Source of the DNA: Azonexus sp.
GTDB taxonomy: Bacteria; Pseudomonadota; Gammaproteobacteria; Burkholderiales; Rhodocyclaceae
Length of the DNA stretch: 5,674 nt
Direction of reading: 5' to 3'
NCBI GenBank assembly: GCA_030697085.1
Contig: JAUYQT010000801.1
Location: 1 to 5,674 of the forward strand
The position numbers and the translations under genes were made by a program. Positions within the stretch are counted from its first letter, which is position 1. Each line of letters begins with the position of its first letter. The notes beneath the pieces were generated by a model, which worked only from the letters and a program-made list of their open reading frames with translations, was not told where the DNA came from and made no database searches. Below, in pieces: positions 1-5,674 of this stretch.

Positions 1-906
1 TTGCGATAGACGGTAGTCGTGGCGATGATCTTCGGCGGCGAACTGTTGGCGTGGTGTGGCGGTGGCCAATAGATGCAGAAATAGGCAATCGCTGCGGTAG
101 TCTTCCGGCAGCGTGTGCAGCCCGATTCGGCGAGCGGCGAGATGGCTGTCGATGACCGCGAAGGTCAGCTGACTGTGATCGGTACAGGCTTTTTCAATGC
201 TTGGGATGGTTTGGGGGTGGGCAACGATGAAAACCGGCAATATTTCATTTCTTCCAACCTGGCGCTGGCCGAGCAGGTATTGATGCAGCTTGGCTGCTTC
301 GGCGGCAAAGCTGCTGGCGATGCCGGCAATGCTGCTGTCGGTGAGCGGTGCCATGCGTGAAAACAGGGTTTGGCCATCGACGATAAAACTTTCGCGAATC
401 GAATGATCCTGCAGGGTCAGTAGCAGGCAGCGTTCTTGGCCAAAACCGAGCTTTTTAAGGAGTTGACCGCCGAGTTGGGCGACGGTGTAAATGCCGGCCA
501 GTGGTGCTTCGGCCTCATTGATGCGTTGTAGCCAGGGTTCAAAGTGCGCCGGGTTGGTCAGCGCCGAGAGGAGCAGTTTTTCATTTTTGCGGCGGGCTTT
601 TTCGTAGCCTAGCGAGGTGGCGGTGGCGAGTGAGGTGCCGAGAAAATGCTGACCAATTTTCCGGGTGATCAGCGCCTGTCGGTCACTGCCACGCAGAAAG
701 GGGATGGTTTCGAGCGCGTGGCCTTCTTCGGCGACGTTGGCGAGCATGAAAAAATGACTTTTTTGTTGCTGCTGCAGATAGTCGGCAAAGCGGTTGAGTC
801 CGGCATCATCGTTCTCAAAGACGCCTTCGGGCTGCAATTTCCCCTGCTGCCAGGCGTAGGCCGAGAGGCGATGCGTATTGAGGTAGAGCAGGCGGCGAGG
901 GGTCAC
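1..906 (-). CDS. Unassigned pilus-cluster protein, possibly PilM/GspL/MshI-like, 3' end outside window
   Basis: An uninterrupted frame of 302 codons runs from a GTG at 906 off the left edge, so the C terminus is unseen. It has no ATG near its start and is easy to miss. Its reality is supported by its full length without a stop, the GTGA overlap with the platform gene, and protein-like composition. The protein opens MTPRRLLYLNTHRLSAYAW, a beta-strand pair like the start of an actin-type fold. Further features are ETIPFLRGSDRQALITRKIGQHF (about 66-88), LAGIYTVAQLGGQLLKKLGF (136-155), a second strand pair CLLLTLQDHSIRESFIVDG (160-178), a long helix IAGIASSFAAEAAKLHQYLLG (193-213), and the strand LPVFIVAHP (223-231). 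This order of strand pair, helix and repeated strand pair resembles the actin-like cytoplasmic parts of PilM, GspL and MshI, which bind the ATPase. I recall similar proteins of unknown function beside such ATPase/platform genes in betaproteobacteria. No membrane segment or signal peptide appears in the visible part. The function is not established; the actin-like assignment is a hypothesis. GTG at 906 is the only reasonable start. Confidence 0.8.
   Translation of the reverse strand, partial: MTPRRLLYLNTHRLSAYAWQQGKLQPEGVFENDDAGLNRFADYLQQQQKSHFFMLANVAEEGHALETIPFLRGSDRQALITRKIGQHFLGTSLATATSLGYEKARRKNEKLLLSALTNPAHFEPWLQRINEAEAPLAGIYTVAQLGGQLLKKLGFGQERCLLLTLQDHSIRESFIVDGQTLFSRMAPLTDSSIAGIASSFAAEAAKLHQYLLGQRQVGRNEILPVFIVAHPQTIPSIEKACTDHSQLTFAVIDSHLAARRIGLHTLPEDYRSDCLFLHLLATATPRQQFAAEDHRHDYRLSQ
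903..906 (-). promoter_or_regulatory. GTGA stop-start overlap coupling the platform gene to the next gene
   Basis: On the minus strand the four bases GTGA hold both the GTG start of the downstream gene (906-904) and the TGA stop of the platform gene (905-903). The bases before it (AGCAAAATCAAAAC) contain no Shine-Dalgarno-like element. Termination-reinitiation is the likely way this downstream gene is translated; that is an inference from arrangement alone. Confidence 0.55.
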
Positions 907-2102
907 GTTTTGATTTTGCTGATGATGTCGTAGATGGGGCCGATGACCGATAGCATAATCCAGCCCAACAAGGCGCCCATGAATAATGTCAGGATCGGCT
1001 CGATCATGGCTTGTGCCTTGCCAACGGACTCCTTGACGTCGCGGGTGTAGAAATAGCTGACGTTGAGCAGCGCCTTGTCCAGGCCGCCGGTGTTTTCACC
1101 AACGCGCAGCATGCGGACGACGAGTGGCGGGAACATCCCGGCATCTTGAAAAGCGGCGGCGACATTGCGTCCTTCGCGAATTGATTGTTCAACGCGCTGC
1201 AGGGCTTGGCGTACCGCCCGGTTGCCGACAATCTGTTGTGTTGTGCGGATTGATTCGAGAATCGGAATGCCTGAGGCGTAGAGCATGGCGAAGGTGTTGG
1301 CGAAGCGCGACAGAATGATTTTTTTCAGGATGGGGCCTAGCACCGGCAGGCGTAGTTTGATGCCGTCCAGATGCAGGCGGGCAAGCGGGTTGCTGCGCAG
1401 GATCAGGTGAGCGGCAATGGCGCTAACGATTGGGGCGAGAAGAAAGGCGTACCAGTAATTGACCAGTAGGTCAGAGACGAAAAATAATATTTGTGTGTGC
1501 AAGGGCAGTGTTTGCCCCATGTTTTTCACGAACATCTTGAGCTGCGGCACCATGTAGATCATCAGAAAAAAGGTGGCAGCGAGGACGATGGTGGCGACAA
1601 ATGCCGGGTAGGTCAGCAGTTTTTTGGTGTGCGAGGCGAGTTCGTCTTCCCATTTTAGTGACTCGCTCAGGCTGACCAGCACTTCCGGCAGTTGGCCGCT
1701 GTTTTCACCGGCCCGGATCAGGTTGACAAAAACCTGGCTAAAAACGTCGGGGTGAGCGCTCATCGCCTGCGACAGCGTTTGCCCACCTTCGATCCCTTCG
1801 ATCAGGCCGGCGATGATTTCGCGAAAGCGTGGGTGTTCGATCGAGTCGCGCAGGTCGGTCAAGCCTTCCAGCAGCGGTACGCCGGCACGGTTGAGTTGTT
1901 CGAGGTGAAAACAGAAATTGATCAACTCTGGACGAGGAATTTTGCGCCCGCCGAAGAGTGTTTTGGGCGCCAGTTGCGTCGCGGTGACGAGGTCGAGCTC
2001 CATTCTTTTCAGGCGCATTTCGAGGTCGACCGCGTTAATCGCATCGAGCCGCCCGTAAATCATTCGCCCTTCGGCGCTGACCGCCTTGTAGTCGAAAAGC
2101 AT
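903..2102 (-). CDS. mshG: MshG/PilC/GspF-like inner-membrane platform protein
   Basis: A 399-residue integral membrane protein of the GspF family, matching the usual length of about 400. It would be the platform that couples ATPase movement to pilin insertion into the growing fibre. Two homologous T2SSF domains are visible. The first carries FCFHLEQLNRAGVPLLEGL (63-81) and GENSGQLPEVL (132-142). The second carries FANTFAMLYASGIPILESI (267-285) and VGENTGGLDKALLNVS (334-349). Hydrophobic segments at about 166-186, 208-236 and 366-388 give the standard three-helix topology: the first cytoplasmic domain, two helices, the second cytoplasmic domain, then a last helix near the C terminus. The N terminus (MLFDYKAVSAEGRMIYGRLDA) is the typical family opening. 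ATG at 2102 begins two bases after the ATPase stop, with a GGA seven bases upstream as a weak ribosome-binding site inside the ATPase gene. The TGA stop at 905-903 overlaps the start of the next gene. Subfamily naming follows the MshE-type neighbour; the family call itself is very secure. Confidence 0.94.
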   Translation of the reverse strand: MLFDYKAVSAEGRMIYGRLDAINAVDLEMRLKRMELDLVTATQLAPKTLFGGRKIPRPELINFCFHLEQLNRAGVPLLEGLTDLRDSIEHPRFREIIAGLIEGIEGGQTLSQAMSAHPDVFSQVFVNLIRAGENSGQLPEVLVSLSESLKWEDELASHTKKLLTYPAFVATIVLAATFFLMIYMVPQLKMFVKNMGQTLPLHTQILFFVSDLLVNYWYAFLLAPIVSAIAAHLILRSNPLARLHLDGIKLRLPVLGPILKKIILSRFANTFAMLYASGIPILESIRTTQQIVGNRAVRQALQRVEQSIREGRNVAAAFQDAGMFPPLVVRMLRVGENTGGLDKALLNVSYFYTRDVKESVGKAQAMIEPILTLFMGALLGWIMLSVIGPIYDIISKIKT

Positions 2103-2104
2103 CG

Positions 2105-3811
2105 CTACATCCGGTCGGTCAGGTCGACGACGCGCGCCAGCTCTTCCAGCGAGGTCGTGCCATTCAGCACGCGGCGCAGGCCGTCGTCAGCCAGCGTCTG
2201 AAAGCCCTGCATTAATGCCCGGCTGCGGATTTCGTGCGTGGTGGCGCGGCGGGCGATCAGTTCGTCGATGCCGGCATCGACGCGCAGCAGTTCCATGATC
2301 GCAATGCGGCCGCGATAGCCACGAAAATCGCAAATTTCGCAACCGGTCGGGCGAAAGAGCACCGGGCGCGGCCCCTCGGCCAGCGAGCCGAGCAAATGGA
2401 TTTCGTGCGGCTCGGCGTGATAGGGCGATTTGCAGTGCTCGCACAGGCGGCGAATCAGGCGTTGGGCGACGATACCGATGATATTGCCAGCCATCACGTC
2501 GGGCAGCACGCCGATGTCGAGCAGCCGGGGTACGGCGCCGATTGCCGAATTGGTGTGCAGGGTCGTATAAACCTGGTGGCCGGTCATCGCCGCCCGGAAG
2601 GCCATTTCAGCAGTTTCGGCGTCACGCACTTCGCCCACCAGAATCACGTCCGGATCTTGCCGCATCATCGAACGGATGCCGTTGGCGAAGTCGAGTTTGG
2701 CGGTTTCCGAGACCGAGGTCTGGCGGACCATGGCCATCGGATATTCCACCGGGTCTTCGAGGGTCATGATGTGAATGCCCTCGGCGTTGATGTGGTTGAG
2801 CACTGAGTAAAGCGTGGTCGTCTTGCCGCTACCGGTCGGGCCGGTGACCAGAATGATGCCTTCCGGGCGGGCGATCATCAGTTTCAACTGGTACAAGTGC
2901 TCTTCACTCAGGCCCAGACCATCGAGCGGAACGATACCTTTTTGCCGGTCGAGGATGCGCAGCACAATGTTCTCGCCGTGAATCGTTGGCTGGCTGGCGA
3001 CGCGGAAATCGACAGCGCGGCCGGAAACGCTGAGGCCAATCCGGCCATCCTGCGGCGCCCGCATTTCGGCGATATTCATGCCGGCGAGCACTTTGATGCG
3101 CACCGTCATTGCCGGCCAGTAGGATTTATGCAGGGCACGAATCTGCCGCAACATGCCGTCGATGCGGTAGCGAATACGCAAAAAATTGGCCTCCGGCTCG
3201 AAGTGAATGTCGGAGGCTTCGCGTTTGACCGCGTCAGTCAGGATCGAGTCGATCAGGCGCACGACCGGCTGACTGTATTCGTCATCGGTCGCTGACAGGC
3301 TTTTCCAGTCGATCTCGCCGGTTTCGATTTCGTGCAGAATGCCGTCGATCGACAGTTCGTGGCCGTAATACTGGTCGATAGCGCGATCAATTTCCGATTC
3401 ACCGGCAAGCAGCGTCTCGATTTCCGTCCCTTCCGGGAGCAAGGTGCGGATACGGTCAAGGCCGACAATGTCGTTGATGTCGGAAATGGCCAGTGTCAGC
3501 CGCTGGTTTGCCAGGTTGTAGTCGAGCGGCAACAGGTGATAGCGCTTGGCGACCTCGCGCGGGACTAGTTTGAGCGCTTGCGGGTCGATGACCGCATGTT
3601 TGAGATCGATACTCTGCTTGCCGAGGCTTTCCGAAAGGGCCTGGCGTAGCGTTGCTTCAGAAACAAAACCGAGCGAGATCAGCAGTTTGCCGAGCGGTTG
3701 GTTGAGCTTCATCTGCTCGAGCAGCGCAATACGCAGCTGATCTTCCGAAAGGATCCCTTCGGCGATCAGAATCTGGCCAAGCGGGCGATGCAGCAAGGTC
3801 GAGGTACTCAT
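2105..3811 (-). CDS. mshE: MshE-like pilus assembly ATPase (GspE/PilB family) with MshEN domain
   Basis: A 568-residue hexameric-type secretion ATPase expected at the cytoplasmic face, powering pilin polymerisation through the platform protein. Residues 10-33 and 39-62 form a tandem pair of 24-residue MshEN motifs (PLGQILIAEGILSEDQL... and PLGKLLISLGFVSEATL...) separated by five residues, the layout known to bind c-di-GMP in Vibrio cholerae MshE. The motor domain has Walker A GPTGSGKT (324-331), an Asp box TLEDPVEY (350-357), Walker B DPDVILVGEVRD (386-397) and a His box TTLHTN (416-421). Two CxxC pairs (C457/C460 and C491/C494) make the zinc-binding tetracysteine element of GspE/PilB extension ATPases, which is absent from PilT retraction ATPases. 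The start at 3811 gives MSTSTLLHRPLGQ, right before the MshEN motif. A longer in-frame ATG at 3970 would overlap the TPR gene by about 150 bases and add a sequence with no family resemblance. No clear ribosome-binding site precedes 3811 (CTAAATCCGCC), which suggests coupling to the upstream gene. All catalytic motifs look intact. PilB or GspE remain alternative subfamily names. Confidence 0.95.
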   Translation of the reverse strand: MSTSTLLHRPLGQILIAEGILSEDQLRIALLEQMKLNQPLGKLLISLGFVSEATLRQALSESLGKQSIDLKHAVIDPQALKLVPREVAKRYHLLPLDYNLANQRLTLAISDINDIVGLDRIRTLLPEGTEIETLLAGESEIDRAIDQYYGHELSIDGILHEIETGEIDWKSLSATDDEYSQPVVRLIDSILTDAVKREASDIHFEPEANFLRIRYRIDGMLRQIRALHKSYWPAMTVRIKVLAGMNIAEMRAPQDGRIGLSVSGRAVDFRVASQPTIHGENIVLRILDRQKGIVPLDGLGLSEEHLYQLKLMIARPEGIILVTGPTGSGKTTTLYSVLNHINAEGIHIMTLEDPVEYPMAMVRQTSVSETAKLDFANGIRSMMRQDPDVILVGEVRDAETAEMAFRAAMTGHQVYTTLHTNSAIGAVPRLLDIGVLPDVMAGNIIGIVAQRLIRRLCEHCKSPYHAEPHEIHLLGSLAEGPRPVLFRPTGCEICDFRGYRGRIAIMELLRVDAGIDELIARRATTHEIRSRALMQGFQTLADDGLRRVLNGTTSLEELARVVDLTDRM

Positions 3812-3818
3812 GGCGGAT

Positions 3819-5120
3819 TTAGCGCGGCGGCACGAGCTGTAATTCAGCCAGCCGCTTCTTGACCTGCTCGCGGTCGAAAGCAGCTGGGCGTTTGGCGGCA
3901 GCTTCCAGCGCCAGCCTGTAATGCTGGGCGGCCGGGCGAGTTTGCCGGATGTGGTCAAGGCTGACGGCAAGATTGAACAGATAATCCGGATGATCGGCTT
4001 CCACTGCCACGGCGTTGAAGTAAACCTGCTGTGCTTCAGCCCAGCGCCCCTGGCGAGCGTAGAGGTTGCCCAACGTGAAATTAAGCGGGGCTGACTCGGG
4101 CTGGGTGCTGAGCAACATTTTTAGTCGGCTTTCCGTCGTCTGCGGATCTGTCGCCGCTGCGGCACTGCCCAACAGCGCAGCCTGTACGGCGGCATCGCTC
4201 GGGTTGGCAATCATCGCCCGTTGATAAATGTATTCGGCCTCAGATGCCCGGCCCTGACGTTGGGCGATGGCGGCGAGCGCGAGCAGCGCGTCGGTATTGT
4301 TCGGGTCGCGGCGCAGGGCTTGTTCAAAGTCGCCTCTGGCCCGGTTCAGTTCATTTTGCGCAATATGCTGATGACCACGGAGCAAATTGGCGTCTGGTTC
4401 AGGGTGCGTGCGTGTCAGGCGAATGCTCTCCGCGCCGGCGGTGGACTCAGCCCGCGGCTCGGTCGGGGCTGGGCGATAGGCGGGGCGCGGTGCCGCGAAA
4501 AGCGGTGGCTCAGCCGATGGCGGCATAGGGGCTGCGGTGATGGACGTATCGGCTTGCCCTGCGGTCGACTGGCTAAATGGCACGAAAACCGGCGGCGTAT
4601 TGATCGCGACTGCGTGGGCTGGCTGGCTGGAGGCTGATATTGAAGAACGGTTGACGGGCGCGGCCGGTGTATTCCTGTTCATTGCATTCAACTGAAGCCA
4701 GACATAGGCAGCGATCACCAGCGCAGCGCTGCCGAGTATGGTCAAAGCGATCCTGAGCGGTCGTTTGGATAGCGGTTCGGTGGCTAATTTTGCGGCAAAG
4801 GCATTGCGGATGGCGTCGCGTTCAGCCTGATTCGTTGGCTTTTCCTCGGTGGCCGGCGTTAGATTTGGGCGTAGTGGGAGATCGGCTTTTGCGCGCTCGA
4901 CCTTGGGACTCGCAGCCATGGCAAGGTCAGCATCGATCTCTTCAATATGCGTGGCCAGTTCGGGGAGCGGATTGATCGCACCTTTCGGACGATGGCTCGG
5001 CAAAGGCTCGAGACTCAATATTTCGCCGAATGTCGATGCTGAATCGCCGCGTGCCTGGGTACGTGCGGCTTCTTGTTTGCTTGTTTCTGCCCGTTTCAGG
5101 GCATCCATCAACAGGCTCAT
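3819..5120 (-). CDS. mshN: MshN-like TPR protein, single-pass inner-membrane
   Basis: A 433-residue protein. Residues 1-20 (MSLLMDALKRAETSKQ...) form a charged amphipathic helix like the cytoplasmic tails of GspB- and MshN-type pilus or secretion proteins. A charged, probably disordered region runs to about 118. One membrane segment follows at about 122-144 (LRIALTILGSAALVIAAYVW), flanked by Lys/Arg on the N-side, which predicts a cytoplasmic N terminus and periplasmic C terminus. Residues 150-240 are a Pro/Ala/Ser/Thr-rich spacer. The C-terminal part holds about four TPR units: roughly 246-276, 277-309, 344-377 and 378-410, with typical small and aromatic positions such as GNLYARQGRWAEAQQVY. 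TPR proteins in this position of MSHA loci are thought to be scaffolds between platform and secretin; that role is inferred here. The gene lies between secretin (9 bases) and ATPase (7 bases). ATG at 5120 is chosen because it keeps the MSLLMDALK tail and has a GAGAG ribosome-binding site; an in-frame ATG at 5108 is a weaker alternative. The MshN name rests on architecture and position. Confidence 0.85.
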   Translation of the reverse strand: MSLLMDALKRAETSKQEAARTQARGDSASTFGEILSLEPLPSHRPKGAINPLPELATHIEEIDADLAMAASPKVERAKADLPLRPNLTPATEEKPTNQAERDAIRNAFAAKLATEPLSKRPLRIALTILGSAALVIAAYVWLQLNAMNRNTPAAPVNRSSISASSQPAHAVAINTPPVFVPFSQSTAGQADTSITAAPMPPSAEPPLFAAPRPAYRPAPTEPRAESTAGAESIRLTRTHPEPDANLLRGHQHIAQNELNRARGDFEQALRRDPNNTDALLALAAIAQRQGRASEAEYIYQRAMIANPSDAAVQAALLGSAAAATDPQTTESRLKMLLSTQPESAPLNFTLGNLYARQGRWAEAQQVYFNAVAVEADHPDYLFNLAVSLDHIRQTRPAAQHYRLALEAAAKRPAAFDREQVKKRLAELQLVPPR

Positions 5121-5126
5121 CGTCGG

Positions 5127-5131
5127 CTCTC
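5127..5131 (-). promoter_or_regulatory. Ribosome-binding site of the TPR gene, overlapping the secretin stop
   Basis: On the minus strand the secretin stop and the next start read TGAGAGCCGACGATG. The GAGAG element lies six bases before the ATG at 5120 and shares bases with the TGA stop. This supports the 5120 start and suggests that ribosomes finishing the secretin feed the TPR gene. Strength is inferred from complementarity to the anti-Shine-Dalgarno sequence only. Confidence 0.5.
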
Positions 5132-5674
5132 AGCGACTCGGTGCGACGTTGTTGAAAGGCTGGGCTTCCTTCGGCTGACTAAAGAAACTGTCGCCGGGAA
5201 GGAGGCTGCGTATGGCCGCATAATCCCCTTCGAGGCTCGCATCCTTGATCACCACCGGGCGCAGAAAAATAACCAGTTCAGATTTCTGGGCCAGGTTGTT
5301 ACGACTGTTGACCAGTTCGCCAGCGATTGGTATCTGGCCAATGATTGGAATGCGCTGGTTCTGATAATTGATCTTGTTTTCCATCAAGCCACCAAGGATC
5401 GCGATATTTCCACTGTTAACCCGCATCACTGACTCGATTTCCCGAACACGAATTTGCGGGACGAGGTTGGAAATAATCAGATCGGGATTCGGGTCGGGCA
5501 CCATCGCGCCAACGCTGGTGATGGTTGGCCTGACATTTAAAGTGACCGAATCATTGTCACTCACTTGGGGCGTAACGCTGAGAACCAGGCCGACGCTAAC
5601 GGTTTGTGGGGTCGTGGTAAATGCTTTTGGCGGTGTCACACCGGCAACTGTTGTTCCGGAGATTTCTGATTTGA
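5130..5674 (-). CDS. mshL: MshL/PilQ-like outer-membrane secretin, C-terminal part
   Basis: Only the last 180 residues lie in the window; the reading frame is open up to the right edge, so the true start is outside. Secretins form the multimeric gated channel through which a type IV pilus or type II pseudopilus substrate crosses the outer membrane. The visible part is the conserved secretin core: a beta-rich stretch VSVGLVLSVTPQVSDNDSV, then VPQIRVREIES (window residues 71-81), the SGNIAILGGLM segment ending about 97, IPIIGQIP (108-115), and the final membrane strand ELVIFLRPVVI (132-142). A tail of about 38 residues follows, which in related proteins lies beyond the barrel. The stop is TGA at 5132-5130, nine bases before the next gene. 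An internal GTG at 5639 is not a credible start because the frame and the fold continue upstream. The MshL name rests on the MshE/MshG-type neighbours; PilQ or GspD subfamilies cannot be excluded from this fragment. Membership of the secretin family is near certain. Confidence 0.93.
   Translation of the reverse strand, partial: KSEISGTTVAGVTPPKAFTTTPQTVSVGLVLSVTPQVSDNDSVTLNVRPTITSVGAMVPDPNPDLIISNLVPQIRVREIESVMRVNSGNIAILGGLMENKINYQNQRIPIIGQIPIAGELVNSRNNLAQKSELVIFLRPVVIKDASLEGDYAAIRSLLPGDSFFSQPKEAQPFNNVAPSR

Noticed and set aside
115..360. Short plus-strand open frames at 115-360 and 646-933 in the region left of the platform gene.
   Set aside because: The minus strand holds one continuous 302-codon frame across the whole region, coupled to the platform gene; the short frames have no features of their own.
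749..764. An A6-TGAC-T6 inverted repeat, and on the minus strand an in-frame T TTT TTC slippery-type heptamer in gene 5.
   Set aside because: The stem is A/T only with a four-base loop and very weak. A -1 shift would end about 20 codons later, no stimulatory structure is seen, and the original frame stays open and protein-like, so programmed frameshifting is unlikely.
1319..1325. A run of seven identical bases inside the platform gene, considered as a phase-variation tract.
   Set aside because: The run is short and encodes ordinary Lys-Lys at residues 260-261 of an intact conserved protein; nothing suggests it is hypervariable.
2234..2806. A 190-codon open frame on the plus strand, with similar plus-strand frames at 1692-2201, 2897-3295, 4221-4637 and 5073-5432.
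   Set aside because: They lie antisense to genes whose catalytic motifs or family segments are clearly readable on the minus strand, their translations show no recognisable domain, and long antisense frames are expected in high-G+C genes.
3812..3970. A 53-codon in-frame extension of the ATPase to an ATG at 3970.
   Set aside because: It would overlap the end of the TPR gene by about 150 bases and add a Ser/Arg-rich sequence unlike the family; the MshEN motif begins right after the ATG at 3811.
3819..5129. Search for transcription terminators or internal promoters at gene junctions.
   Set aside because: The junctions are nine bases or fewer, and no hairpin with a T-tract or convincing -35/-10 pair could be supported by eye.

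Overview
The window is a densely packed, single-direction gene block, all on the minus strand, encoding part of a type IV pilus / type II secretion-like machine. It most resembles the MSHA (mannose-sensitive haemagglutinin) pilus biogenesis branch. The fairly high G+C content, the protein styles and the presence of a secretin suggest a Gram-negative proteobacterium. My best guess is a betaproteobacterium of the Rhodocyclales type (Dechloromonas/Azoarcus/Thauera-like), but that is recalled family resemblance, not a search result.

In the direction of transcription (right to left) the layout is: (1) 5674-5130, the C-terminal end of an MshL/PilQ-like outer-membrane secretin, cut by the window edge; (2) 5120-3819, an MshN-like inner-membrane protein with a short cytoplasmic tail, one membrane segment, a proline/alanine-rich periplasmic spacer and C-terminal TPR repeats; (3) 3811-2105, an MshE-like assembly ATPase with an N-terminal MshEN (c-di-GMP-type) domain and a complete GspE/PilB motor; (4) 2102-903, an MshG/PilC/GspF-like inner-membrane platform protein; (5) 906 to beyond base 1, a GTG-started conserved-type protein of unknown function whose layout is reminiscent of the actin-like PilM/GspL/MshI components.

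The junctions are 9, 7 and 2 bases, then a 4-base overlap, so the genes are almost certainly cotranscribed and probably translationally coupled. No promoter, terminator, RNA gene, mobile element or repeat array is visible, and no gene-free stretch is longer than 9 bases. Functionally, the ATPase would power the platform protein to add or remove pilin subunits, the secretin would give the outer-membrane exit, and the TPR protein would bridge inner membrane and periplasm. The pilins themselves are not in the window.

The points most worth a second look are the unassigned fifth gene, the altered c-di-GMP motif residues in the ATPase, and a gene order that departs from the Vibrio msh locus (no mshM between secretin and TPR protein).
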